Shown here: positions 25,401 through 32,700 of the stretch, in pieces
How the letters are laid out: each line of letters begins with the position of its first letter
Position numbering within the stretch: the stretch's first letter is position 1
Source of the DNA: Coniochaeta sp. PMI_546
Lineage: Eukaryota > Ascomycota > Sordariomycetes > Coniochaetales > Coniochaetaceae
Direction: 5' to 3'
NCBI GenBank assembly: GCA_021432605.1
Contig: MU271145.1
Coordinates: 992,001-1,056,000 of the forward strand
Length of the DNA stretch: 64,000 nucleotides
The notes under the pieces: generated by a model
What the model saw: only the letters and a program-made list of their open reading frames with translations
Told to the model about the DNA's origin: nothing
The model's database searches: none
Program-made: the position numbers and the translations under genes

Positions 25401-25448
25401 GCATTGGCGGGCTTGTTGAGGACGTGGTTCGCAGAGGTTAATTCATAA
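10470..25448 (+). CDS. MDN1: midasin, giant dynein-related AAA ATPase of 60S assembly
   Basis: Removes assembly factors (Ytm1, Rsa4) from pre-60S ribosomes in nucleolus and nucleoplasm. A single exon of about 4,992 codons, close to the yeast length of 4,910. Six AAA modules are visible by their Walker A motifs: GVSGSGKTS (about residue 300), GETGIGKTT (633), GPTSAGKTS (1081), GETGCGKTT (1372), GSPGVGKTT (1762) and GPSGSGKSV (2072). A long helical linker follows, then a very acidic D/E-rich region (about 4130-4700), then the C-terminal MIDAS domain with LCVDDSRSMGES (about 4783-4795) and the later TDVIRLLRETIDRF. I chose the ATG at 10470 (MAMVDVNPQRD) because upstream sequence is promoter-like; the first upstream ATG, at 10149, would overlap the bL12m coding region. 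Confidence 0.96.
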   Translation: MAMVDVNPQRDILLSDATILGQLPPELLHVIQNHQASNFLDAVAAAALIPRLTGRIFACCETVFADICARWILSSPHNPSENVKVISAFARILPFAPYLSVYVRKFLSSSFPRRDNDGGALLELDLDRYDETELRQLLLAVWRLNSFDRREFSGLVAPTQTQALLSHADPSIRYLAIRIFCQQLDAADFKLDALIQRHIREDESLVADLDGQNADYTFLSLYEHGRAKEVQELMAQSPPVTDGQVQQPIGLQKLTPWVVSYGKTVFPRPLGPVSKPSTLIHTPTTIGNLERLVSRLQNHGPILLHGVSGSGKTSLVHEIARELGKDDGLVTLHLNDQTDAKVLLGLYTTDSKPGSFQWRPGVLTTAVKEGRWVLIEDLDRAPTELMSTLLPLVERGELLIPSRGEVIRASDDFRIFATVRTSLGMNGQENLPSLIGMRLWQLLSVQPLAQKELRDIILGSHPLLHKYLNNILSVYHRLLSMTTGSSALSLGRGVAERPTSTRDLLKWCRRLDHVLVAAGCKTGDEPVSDTVLHWMFMEAVDCFVSSVKEPATREHLIAKIAEEMHLSGERVQHYLNAYIPKLDDSETLISVGRVQLRKTPRPTRMSKSKRPFAATTHAKRLLEQIAIGVKLKEPILLVGETGIGKTTVVQQLAESLGHKLVAVNLSQQSEASDLLGGFKPVNSRSLAVPLKEEFEDLFEKTGVSAEKNQEYLERIAKKFARGRWSEVSKEWRKAPKMFETIVSTLQKSRSRSEVTGESGEQPAKRRKTDSGKLPRLLKLKPRWDAFSQSLDQFDRQISSGSGSFAFAFVEGNIVKAARNGDWVLLDEINLATPDTLETIADLLHSGSEGNPSILLSETGEIERINAHPDFRVFGAMNPATDVGKRDLPLGLRSRFTEIYVSSPDKDKKDLLTIIKTYLKGNNSRLDQLADNVADLYLEIKNLAESKMLVDGANEVPHFSLRTLTRVLTYANDVAPFYGIERALYEGFSMGFLTLLSQDSEKEVLPRIHKYLLKRANILSQPPKRPIDGKEYVSFKNQNKDHQYWLRQGAEARLERPDYIITPYVERNLLNLVRATSTRRYPVLIQGPTSAGKTSMIEFLANFTGNKFVRINNHEHTDLQEYLGTYVSGSDGKLKFQEGILVQAMRQGSWIVLDELNLAPTDVLEALNRLLDENRELLIPETQEVVRPHENFMLFATQNPAGLYGGRKVLSRAFRNRFLELHFDDIPENELETILQQRSKNTAPSDCRRIVMVYKQLTRLRQESRVFEQKNSFATLRDLFRWALRDADTREEIANNGYMLLAERVRKDEEREEVRKVIEEVFKVKIDPDTLYGVDSSPALRALCGKENSQGVVWTKAMRRLYVLVSQAIRSDEPVLLIGETGCGKTTVCQLLAEACQKELHIVNAHQNTETGDLIGSQRPVRNRGGILEAMRNGLIQAADIFGHVPESHTDQLLEWYQNLSPTEKQKIPASLVADIDSSILRSKALFEWCDGSLVQAMRLGQFFLLDEISLADDSVLERLNSVLEPQRSLLLAEKGIDDSFVRAADGFQFFATMNPGGDFGKKELSPALRNRFTEIWVPAFSDEKDVLDIVSSKLTDRLTALSGTRKSVAQVVVEFSYWFGQTFRPSSATAFSLRDILAWVKFMNECASNYSAEFALLHGASTIFIDTLGANPSALLAVNLASMDAQRQLCLDKLSELAGCNLTPLYRKELQILVTDESLTIGDFSIHRSKTGLVDQGVEFQAPTTKMNAMRVIRALHVNKPVLLEGSPGVGKTTLVSALAKACGRPLTRINLSDQTDLMDLFGTDVPVEGAEAGNFAWKDAPFLKAMQNGDWVLLDEMNLASQSVLEGLNACLDHRGEVYISELDQVFKRHPDFRLFAAQNPHHQGGGRKGLPSSFVNRFIVVYADVFTEQDLLLIAQARFSNLDSQLIRRMIKFISKLDDEVVSRKSFGSQGSPWEFNLRDTLRWLELLGSFDPLLGSAKPDDLLDIVIRQRFRTERDRKEVTKLFESTFEKSVSGHTLYHDINNLTSQVGFAVLPRSLVSQQTEFPAINAVPRLREIESIIIAIKQDLPCILVGPSGSGKSVLLRHVAALAGKELVVFPLNADVDTMDLIGGFEQADPHRDAQTCLQQLRMTMQEYILSTLPKECQPEAVRLMSLLAGSSKSTPQHLVRTISCIDLLLSDVSISASLASSLSAARKILSRPLTLENPHFEWLDGVIVKAIERGQWLVLDNANLCSASVLDRLNSLLERPDGFLSINEHSGPDGEPRVVRPHPNFRVFLTMDPRYGELSRAMRNRSIEIYVEPLSESTMPYMEKITSVEADLQRYHTVQEVVQRQAKSGSAQDVSPYVFDLVSLRDMGTFERYGAAVEHGLFNGASPTSGAFMDRVREITAFFRSKATAPVRDAILAQYYTAASNLSPALAPAHLGSADSTEEVLSSYISHLQRLYAVHPLQNPTIPPLTQGNADGTLPWLALCYEYQFELQTAQQLLESQISQAKTTKPSLLNRFQRSYASDQVAIFAKDSTVNVSRFLVSIIQFLDTYLKEHLGNPGSWTERRIILRNLLHYWQRTLTFVLDSSFDEARFQAHLSQGLRLWNDDWRVIGDTDINDMSASVLQRLEDDFDIGFKLSTGLSMEAIWTVLRPQPIRDFEAFEQVLDMERLAARFDALKWRAGASIPDLSAVLTALARAYAVIRKNGIDAAGLVQELTTEIASLESRIGDNSKDRRPFLATSFEALRQAHVLHQLAEKPMEFGAISNIIVLSELPTLAQMRLHSSAGQQAMTFQAVGYMLEQPTEVHPWTGLISESLLLKFDSITSATLFELGSLEEELGIMAKALPQASEVITTDPLKRLGTLLSELIQDIVGAHGEAPKAYVSDLYALLLQTVEPKCISITSGGIEFKPKSFPAIPEPSSTEHPQFSSIFKKHLVPAMLALAAWQNGVEPKTAFMAVAWVQFAQGCIKLYVPDKIFDPYLRAQVELDFHQKLYNSLNKKLAGLREFERMFTGEPTSLRCELLEDEIRVLGEPPSSTETIYRPTSGELSRLQGEFVNVLNALVQNDVSSAHFRCLSSVETDGQELQLVKDNVSRLIERFSGYFNAYQDMTMPLVNFLRCLQIGLSLTDGAMESLLNDEDDGSEQAELLKVTPFLGGKPWNTDESLLSTPSLEALSFISTFVSIEGSNSHVPILPNALRRVLFECLAFYHDEWSKKLQADRKAEESKQSLYRFRGSFEDEEELDEEEFNELFPDYSEDDDQSQMKGAKKKDKVRDLSILLADAHEKIFISPGEPGKRLQDLCKQVARRIAKTNAHASARGEHLDATLYPATLLVFDGQLGNFRSTVKSSMYNFYTEPNLGEARKLLTLVTSIKNRFQDLQKIDEIGHHQTLADVVTACDKLFEMRVDEPLAKLITPVEYLYAFLYEWQEGGWASRDHKATPLYEKLTNTIIDWRRLELASWARLFDMEEEKCRHDAKSWWFIAYGAIIFEPCSRLQQGQKSLENYAVEVLEILGSYFADAITGQYIARLNLVKQLKNHLDLLVQDAPALSIIRDAIENFISLYSRYEKKAIEAIRKGRETLDKKMKDVLLLFSWQDRNISALRESSKRSHQKLFRLVRKFRAVLGQSMQAVIAQGLPEEQPLETLGLSTTENPSLLIDEEAAALCVRANPELANDAHWSRLSNPKLVIKIMNKLGSLPQHVLEAPEVLDTFITDLLADMVALRKETPGLLTDENKDQVKHLKSRKVALFVETLKAVRQMGFSRNLSTKILSSQDSTAIVLVKSGVIAGTSGLQIEGIEYYYHKTLDLAPKVRNAAHDHHADLSREAIERSIGFLEGILYTMIQQRQRLCESVRSLEALEGAITDIRELSRAKETTDLPVYGIRSNVKPVLLWLPQVVQLAAHLVSTHSKLGGGDNKIVLDFLNKWSVELQGLLSEYNDLAQLPSGFSTPKHAEVQARIVESLNDREASLRDLALARPDLAFIFEQIQNWTHVNSTIVDGDKSDTELSECMESIMRASKRILVAMQEIDKASQTLPSTTEDTAWLMNYNDGLHNRIKSLRIDSLARELSGFVDLLKGLRNLSDSNLRGSATALLRVALPLLQQYHMVCRQNIFQLADLHRATCRMGYNLSNSFVQIGTNGFCQPQEKSDEKSGDSGQVESGTGLGDGEGAEDISKDIQPDEDMTELAQEPNEQKDGDIEDQEDAVDMGMDDMEGDVGSVGEKEEEEGDKSGDEDGEENEMDEEAGDVDDLDPTAVDEKMWDGDDDKDEADKDQQGDKNTGQKKEDEQVGADDPAKRKDEKIEEGGEQGEENNEEEAGHEQDEEVKPQEELNNQDQNVQDQETLALPDDMEIDVDDEGSEAGSEDDLDNLDDADDKQDELEDLGSDGESVDGDEDNGEAKNEDDDKETGQEEDVPDKLDGEDINPDMDVDQDQDQAEEAPPEEQPEEQPNKEDTEKPLDESTADHDNAAPSDVKTGGGQADTEMDGHDDNDPESKAAQREHGEVGENAADQEIAEGNKGQLSQADQEHTQPEDNQAQESSDAQPFKKLGDALERWYRNQKDIAAAEEQQSQNKEMTADELAKSEFQHLQDEDAPADTQAMGGAADDEVKPFDDSMAIDNDTEETQNQVLPEGVDEQEMQPDDSMDVEPAEPQDQQKPDREDGRSGVATRQGGLNQDGDDLSPEQVQQQEPEDEQVEETSTQLSSTHLTERPLRDFHESLDLWTKFQTKTHPFSLSLTSQLRLILTPSQSTKLSGSFRTGKRLNIKKIIPYIASSYKRDKIWMRRSIPTKRSYQILLCVDDSRSMGESASGALALESLVMVSRSLAMLEAGQIGVLGFGSDVFVAHDLAAPEPFASAEAGAKALQKFSFAQEGTDVIRLLRETIDRFREARLRNLSSGSEDLWQLALILSDGLTPSGAHAKIRPLLREAMEERIMVVFIIMDDAGKKKGDSVLELKEAKFTSDGNVVIERYLDSFPFQYYLIVHHLDDLPGALAGLLRTWFAEVNS

Positions 25449-26392
25449 GTTGGCATTTTCAGGGGTTATGGAGTTGGGTGGGAAAAGTTGCTTTATTAGA
25501 ATGTTTGTTTGTATCCTAAACTGTAGTTAATTAAGAAGATTTCTCAAGGATCTTATTTCTCAGGCTACGCTTCTTTGAAATTGCTCTCGGAACTTCGCTG
25601 TCTACTCTGCATCGAGTTCCAGGGAAACTGCTTACACATGTAATCACCTGGAGGGGTTTGCATCATACATGCATTGTCTCCTAGCCTCTCTAGGCGACTT
25701 CTTCTCTAGCTCTGAAGCCCTGATTTCCCATGTGATGCTGTGAAAAGTCGAGCAAGAAACATCAGCAGCAAGATCCCCTAGCAGGTACCGCCCCCTTATT
25801 GCTGTCGTCGAGGTCGACGATGTACAGACACTTGAGCGGCCACCACAAGCAGGGCACCCAACTCTCAAAGTTGTCGCGCAAGTAGGACGCCATTATACCA
25901 TAAGACGATGAAAACATGCTAAAGTACACCTAGAATGATTGACGGTACTCTGATACCCCCTTCCAGTCAAACGCGATGAATAAGGCGAAGACCCAGGCCA
26001 AGTCATACTTGAAATTCTGCTCATCCTTGCAATCAAGTGATAGATATCTGCCGTGTCGAGGCGATGCTGGTTCTTTGTTCACCAACGAACTGACTCCTCT
26101 GGTCGAGCTCCTGGAACTCACTGGCAGTATGAGGGTGGCAATCGCTCGCATGCACGTGGGCGGTAGCAGCTGCCCCGGGCATGCAATAGAACGCAGAAGA
26201 GACGAATCACCGGTACAGGGGGACAGTTCATCATCGAAGGCATGCCGCTGTCACGCCCCCTGCAGACCTCTGTGCTTTGACGGTACTCATTATGCTGCGG
26301 CGGTGGGATGTTAATACCATCGGACTCATACCAGGAAGTTCACCCAGTCGACCTTGGACCAGGACGAGTTTGCCATCCATCCGCGAGCAATC
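25449..26392. other. convergent region after midasin
   Basis: About 940 bases with midasin 3' UTR on the left. Small open frames (75-112 codons) on both strands lack introns, motifs or consistent composition; I see no gene. Confidence 0.45.
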
Positions 26393-26530
26393 TCAAGATC
26401 CCGAAACCCAGGGATGCAAGAACGCCTCATGGGAATTGAGCCGCTCTTCTGGAAGCCAGCAGAGTAATCTTCGAATGAGATCCATAAATTCATCCCTATC
26501 TTTGCCGTCTGTTAATGATGTTGCGAGAGA
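26393..26530 (-). pseudogene. out-of-frame remainder of the SRPK-like kinase C-lobe
   Basis: In the phase next to that of the kinase's last exon, the minus strand reads SLTDGKDRDEFMDLIRRLL, then CWLPEERLNSHEAFLHPWV and a TGA at 26393. This is the expected last helix pair of an SRPK-type kinase (LxWxPEER...DPWL). It lies directly downstream of the kinase exon but is shifted by one base, in or near the pyrimidine-rich run CTCTACTCTCTCGC (minus strand). No intron of plausible length restores the frame. Confidence 0.7.
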
Positions 26531-27942
26531 GTAGAGAGTCTAGAGTCCTGCCGGTAGGTATAGGTACGACGCCTCTCCAAATGCCTAAAAGAGACACAGT
26601 TTTGTTGGCATTACTCACAGAAACAGATAGGTTTTTGATCTTACCATTCTTGTCCCAGTATTGGCGTGCTTTTGAGCTCCTCGCTAGGATTTCCAAGGGC
26701 GGTGGGCCAAGGAGGGCAGTCATGTTGGCCAGATGATACGCCTCGTTCCGTGCTGGATCATTAGCGTCATAGACATGAAATAGACTTTCTGGTTCGAGGA
26801 GATCCCAGGCCTGGGAGACAAACGATAAGTTAGATGCCGGAACATCAAAAGGTATAGGACAATAGGATGGAACCATACTAGAAGCCCGACACTCCATAGA
26901 TCCACCGAGTGTCCCCAACACATGCCAAGGACGATTTCCGGTGCTCGATACTGAATGGGCATGGCAATCCCCTCGTGCTGGTTACCAGTTCGAGCATCGC
27001 CAAAGTCACAGAGATAGAGTGGCCCAAAGCTTTCGAGTAAGAATTGGGAAACGTGGATCGTGACACCGTCGACTATCTTCCTCGCGGACGGTCTGATGAT
27101 TTCAGTCTCTTCGAATTCTGCAAGTTGTGACTCGTCGCCAATGCCGATGAGGAGATTACCCACATGGATATCTTCAATTCAAGATTAGAATAGACAAGAA
27201 CATAGAACGCATAATTGGACAAGAAATGCCTTACCGGTATGGGTAATATTTGCAGGGCCGTGGAGGAAGTCGAGAGCAACTAGGACTCGCTGGAGAGCGA
27301 TCCTTACGATCGGCTGAGCGAAAATATGGTCAGGCATCAAGTCTTGGAAGGCTCTCAGACTCAAGCCAAGTGGAGGGAAGACAAAAACGTCATGCGCGCC
27401 ATATGGTCCTTGCAGCTTGAAAGAATCCTCGAGCATTCGAATCATTTCACGACCCGGGTGATCTGACTTGACACTCTTCAGGTACTGATAGACTTCCAGC
27501 TCTCGATTAGAAGGCAGCTTATTGACATGGACCTTCAGCGTTACGTATCGGTGATCCCTTTGAGGCACGGCTGTAAGTAAATTCTCTAGATGGAGGTAGA
27601 GGCTTACAAGAGATCATGACAAAGCCATGATGTCGAAGTCGTGCCATAGCCAAGCTTGCTTATAACCTGATATCGATTGTCAAGGACTTCACCAATATGA
27701 ACAGGATAGAACAGCCTCGGGTCGTAGAATGGCAGCGTTTCCTCCTCAACCTTGACCGACACGTCGATCAGCTCGAACCCGCTAGATGGAAATCTCCGGG
27801 GTACCAGTGGCAGTCTCGACGCTGAGGAGGAAGCGCGGTCCTGGGAGGTGATGATGACGATCTGAGCCGCAACTGGTGTCCGTGAGCAAAGAAAAGATGT
27901 TCGATAGATCGAGGGGAGCCGAAGAAACCGCTTTGGGAACAT
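26496..27942 (-). CDS. SRPK-like serine/threonine kinase, C-lobe cut by a frameshift
   Basis: Five exons: 27608-27942, 27235-27557, 26879-27171, 26645-26810 and 26496-26584; 401 residues to the premature stop. SRPK-family kinases phosphorylate Ser/Arg-rich proteins, and filamentous fungi carry many divergent copies. Seen: the lead-in LPFYDPRLFYPVHIGEVLDN, glycine loop KLGYGTTSTSW, ATP lysine in YVTLKVHV, catalytic loop HTDIHVGNLL (built across an intron; catalytic Asp and the Asn are kept, the usual KP is HV), CDFGDAR, YRAPEIVLG and LWSVGLLAWDLLEPESLF. After GIWRGVVPIP the frame runs into TAG. The missing end survives one base out of phase to 26393. It could be a pseudogene, a truncated product or an assembly error. 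Confidence 0.8.
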
Positions 27943-28281
27943 GAAGCTGAGACACGAGGTGGAGTGACGATGAGGGCTATTGTGTTGAAATGGGAGATCC
28001 CTTCATACTGGAAGCGAAGCGGCGCTCTGTAAGTGGGGTCCGTGCATATAGGACCGGGTATCATGGTACTACTGAACACCACTCTTCTCACAAGCACAAG
28101 CACAAGTGGCGGTTCAGTGTCCCGTCCACGTCTTGCCTCCCAGTGTGATTCGAGATTATGTCCCCCGAGCCTGTGAGAGACAGGTGCAGTGCGGATTACG
28201 CAGGGCTAGGCTCGAGTTTCCAAGAGGGATCACTTCGTGGCTGCAGATAGATCCATTGTGCCCTTTTCGTTCCATATCAAA
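27943..28281. other. spacer between two minus-strand genes
   Basis: About 340 bases upstream of the kinase start and downstream of the next gene's stop. Nothing recognised beyond expected promoter and 3' UTR. Confidence 0.4.
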
Positions 28282-28891
28282 TCAAGTCAGCCAGAATAAC
28301 ACAAAAACATTCCGTGTCAACATACACTGCCTGATTCTCTCAGCGATAAGTCCTCTGGCTGGTTTACAAAACAGCCTTAAGGGCTTGCCAGGCTGAGGCT
28401 TCTCGAAGTCGACCTCAATCACATTCAATGGCGGTGCTTCGGTGTTTGCGAGCTTCTGTGCTTTAACGGCCGTTGCCCATGTGGCGGTTGTAAATCCAAT
28501 AAACTCTCTGGTACGAACTCGGACGTAGTTGAGCAGGAGAAGTTCAGCGGGATCGCCATAGATCGCTTGCGCTGTGATCTTGCCAAGGAAATACCAATAC
28601 GGCGTTGGTCTGTTCGAATCAAACTGATAACCTACGGATGCGAAGACCTGCTTCTGCCTCGCGTCGGATATCCTGCGTTTATTTATTACTACACGTTGAA
28701 TGGTTCTCGGGCTTTGAGTTTAAAACTTACTGTACTACAACATGAGAGACGGTCTTCAAGTCCAGATCCTTGACACAATCGTCGGTAGCAACTTGAGTTT
28801 CAGGAATAGGAGCATCGACGGCGCTACGGTCAGGGACCTCCGCAGCCAAGGGTCGCTTAACAAGCTCTCCTTGCGCAGACCGGTCGGCCAT
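28282..28891 (-). CDS. two-exon gene of unknown function
   Basis: Exons 28731-28891 and 28282-28672, total 184 codons (183 residues). The second exon has no internal start, so it does not appear as an ATG-initiated frame. It is open for 130 codons with ordered, protein-like content (VGYQFDSNRPTPYWYFLGKI, GDPAELLLLNYVRVRTREF, EVDFEKPQPGKP). The intron has a strong GTAAGT donor and a CGCAG acceptor and joins HVVVQ to ISDARQKQVF. The N-terminus is Ala/Pro/Asp-rich and probably disordered. No signal peptide or membrane helix is clear. The family is not recognised. The residues after PQPGKP are less convincing, and the true end could differ if another intron exists. Confidence 0.6.
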
Positions 28892-29709
28892 CGTTCCTAT
28901 AGCCGGGGCTCCGTCTTTCTGGCAAAGTCGCGGACTGTGAAGAGAGGAAGCGGCAAGATTTATGGCGCACGATCTTGCATTGAAGTTCTACGTTGCGCGG
29001 TCTCATTGCCCTGCTGCTTACCTCAGCGGCTCAGATGCTTGGACTTATGTCAAGCATCATCTCCTGTCAGTAAACTTACAACTGGTCACATACATTCTTA
29101 CATTCTTCTCTATGCTCGAGTAACAAATGCCGGACTGAATTTTGTCAAACTGGACCTTCTAAGGTTAGCCCTAGATGAGTTGTATGCACGGAAAGATACA
29201 GTAGGTCGTTTTCCTCGACACGTCCTTCCAAAGCAACGATCTTGCCCCTAACAATGGCCCGCAGGCACCATGGCGCAGCACGATGTCCAGCCATTGCTGC
29301 TGGTAATGTCCGTTTGGCTGACACCCAGGTGCTGATTCTTGTTGCAAGTCCAAAGACTGAGCCCATCCTGTTCTGTAAGCATCACACATTGTCAAGGAAG
29401 AAGACAGTGACGCCAAATAATGCAGCTGTTTGCCAAGCCAGTGCAATATCACAAAAACAAGAGCAAACAATCCCATTCTTGTAGACTTCGTGGAGCACAC
29501 AGATATACAGCCGGGATAGTAGGACTCATACAGTCAATTTCTCAAAAATGCAATACATATACTCGCTCTCATCTTTTGCCAAAGAGCACGAGTATGAAAA
29601 CACATCAACGCCAACCACATCAGGACAAGCCCCTACCCTACCCTAGACTCTAGTCCAACCGCGCATACGCTACCTGACACATGGCCTCTCGTTCCATCTG
29701 CTATTCCCT
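28892..29709. other. spacer between unknown gene and YTA7
   Basis: About 820 bases. A minus-strand frame at 29171-29500 has a hydrophobic start but no supporting splice sites or motif, so no gene is called. The YTA7 3' UTR lies at the right side. Confidence 0.4.
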
Positions 29710-32700
29710 TCACCTCAACACAACATACGTATCGTCCGTTCTCGGATCAGGCGGCGGCTGGTCTTGGCTACTACTCTCCAAGCCCTGCAGCACCTCGATA
29801 TCGGCGATGGTCTCGTTGAACGCCGCCCTCAGGTCAGAGAGCACCTTGGTGCGGTTCCACTCGTGCCTCGTCTTCCAGATCTCGTCCATCAGCTCGCGGT
29901 TGATCTGCTCGAGCTGCTCAATCGTACACCCCGAAGTCTTCTCCGCAATCATGTCCAGGAACCTCGCCAGCCCCGCCTCGTCGACGACGGTCTGCTGATG
30001 CTGGGAGGAATTCGTCGACACGCCAGAGTTGCGCACGGACGAATTCCCGGAGCTGTGATTCTCGTCGCTGTTGAGGATATTGCCGATGGCAGCATTGGCG
30101 GCAGCAGCTGCTGCTGGTTTGTTGCCTGGTCGGGCTTGGGAGGAGGCCGGGCTGTGTTGTTCAATGGGCGGGTTGATCACGCCGCGGAGGACGCCGTGGG
30201 CCTGCGAGTGCGGCCATTGCGAATCGCTCGTGGACTGACTAGGTCCCTGCGAAGCGAACTGCTGTTGGGTGTCTGGCATCTGCGACTGTTCGTCCGGGTT
30301 GCTGTTTTGCAGCCCATTGGTGCGCTGAGTGCTCAAGTCCGATCCGCGGTTGCCGGTGGACGGGTCCGATGTCTTTGTGGTGGAGGCGTCGTTGATGATG
30401 GCGGAAGGTGACATTCCTGGCGGAATCGAGGTCATGGCAGATACCTGCGATATCTGGGTGGTGCCTGCCGTGGCTCGCGTCGACTCACCGAGGACTCTGG
30501 GTCCCCCAGCAGGCGGCCATGGAGGTCGCATGAAGTCAGTATGGCCCGAATTAGGTTGCGTTTCCTCTTCCATTCCGCCCATCTCCGTGTCGTCGCCGTT
30601 GTGACGCGATGGCACAGAGTTGCCGTTTGTCAGGTGTGAACTTGAGCCAGCTCCATGCCCGTTTGAGCGCGGGCTCATGACTTGGAACCGTGCACGTGTC
30701 GTACTGGCTCCCGATATAGGGAATCCTATGCCGACAGGTCCTTGAGAATCGCTATCATTCTCCTGCGTGATGTCTGTCTGCACAAGGTCGACCACATCCT
30801 GCATCGCCTTCTTCTTTGCAGCGCGTTCGGCTTCCTCTCTGGCTCGCTTCAGCTGTCTCTCATATATCTCCTCAAACCTGATGCCCATGTTGGTCAACTG
30901 CAGTTCGATGTCTGTGACATCCACTTCAACATTTGTACGGAGCTCGTTGGCTTTGAGCGCCCGCTCCCTGTCGCCAATATTCTTCGCGTCGTTATAAAGC
31001 CTATTTATATCCGCGTAGAAGTCCCTCGGCCGGCAATAGTAGCCATTGGCAAGTCGCTCCTCAATCGTCGTCGTCTCGAGGTTGTAGAAGAATTTGCCGG
31101 TAACGGTGTCTCGAATACCTTCGGTACCCTCCTTATCCCTAGCTATCTCGTACGGGCGCTTCTCGCCCTCGGCGAGATCCGGCCGGACGTAGTTGGGGTC
31201 CGACTCGTCGAATAAATAGGCGATCTGATTGATCGGAATCACGGGTTGCCTGAACTTCCGGTATTTGCGGTGAATCTGGTCCATGATAGGTTGCAATCTT
31301 GTCTTCAAGATGTTCAACGAGTGCAGATCGGCCTTTCTCTGGGCCTTGGTTTCCGCCTTCGTCAGAACCTTGGGTGGCGGGGGAGGAGCGACAGGAAGGT
31401 CCTCAAGCACCCTCTTCTTCCGGTCGGCTGGATCGGGGAACTCGTGCGGCGACTTTCGCGCATGAGCAATGACATTGCTGAAATACTCTATTCGTACATC
31501 CTGTGTAAAGTCAGCCTATGTTCCGACGTGGTGTATATGAGAACATTACTGACCTTATTCGGGCGCTCAATCATGGCCCGGTTCTTCTTCGAAAACCCAA
31601 ACAAATCACGCAGGAGCGCGCTGTCTAGATCCAGAACCTCGGTTTCAGAAGTACCCAATAACAGAATTGGATCTGTCGGCGGTATGGTCCTGAGCATTGT
31701 TTTGAACGTGGTAATTGCTGCGCCAGACATCGCCTCCCACCACCCATCGATAGCGGGAATGTAGATAACACTGGGTTTGTGGCGTTTTACTTCAATGAAC
31801 TGGCTGACAATCACTTGTTCGAGAGGCTAGAGAAGATTAGCGATAGGGTCATCAGTCATTGGGGTACAACAACCTACCCGTCCATCACCCAGCAAAGTCG
31901 CTAGGTCAAAATTCTGCACATGCACACCCTCCAGGTGATTCAGAATAGCAGAAGCAAGATAGGTCTGGCCCATGCCCGGCTTGCCGGTAATGAGCAAGCG
32001 AGGTCGGAAAATTCGGGACCGCTCAAACTCAGTGCTCATTTGCTCCCGGCCAAATCCATGGTCTGCGTCCTCCGGCTGCTCATACATAGCTTCCTCAAGA
32101 GCAGTGAGATTCTTCTTTCGGGGGAGAATGTCGTTAAGCGCCTTTAAAACCGACTTGTACTGGCTTCGCAGCAGAGGCTCGACGGCCTTAGGAAGCGGTG
32201 CTGCGGCAGAAGCGGCCTGCCTCTCGGACGACGGCACCAGTTTCTTAATCGAGAGCATGAAGTCCGTTGCGTGGATGTTGATCTTGTCAGGGTTGACGAT
32301 GAGCTTTTCTTTCGACGAGTAAATCTGTGGGTATGTCCTTTGAATCGCATTGAGTGCAGCTTCCGTACAGAGAGCACGAAGATCTGCACCACCGTATCCC
32401 TTGGTCCTCTCAGCAAGAAGGTCTCTAAACTGTTCCGACATGCCCCAGTCCTTGGTGTGGATATCGATAATCGATCGTCGTCCTTCTTTGTCTGGCAGCG
32501 GGAAATAGAATTCGCGATCGAAACGTCCGGGCCGACGGAGAGCAGGGTCGATGTTGTCTGGACGATTGGTAGCGCCGATGACGATGACCTGGCCGCGACC
32601 GTCCATACCATCCATCAAGGCAAGCAGGGTTGAGACAATGGAGGCATGGATCTGTTCTTGTTTACTAGACCGAACAGGAGCCAGACCATCGATCTCATCG

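Noticed and set aside
29171-29500. 109-codon minus-strand frame with a hydrophobic start
   Set aside because: Could mimic a signal peptide, but downstream residues show no ordered pattern and no splice continuation.
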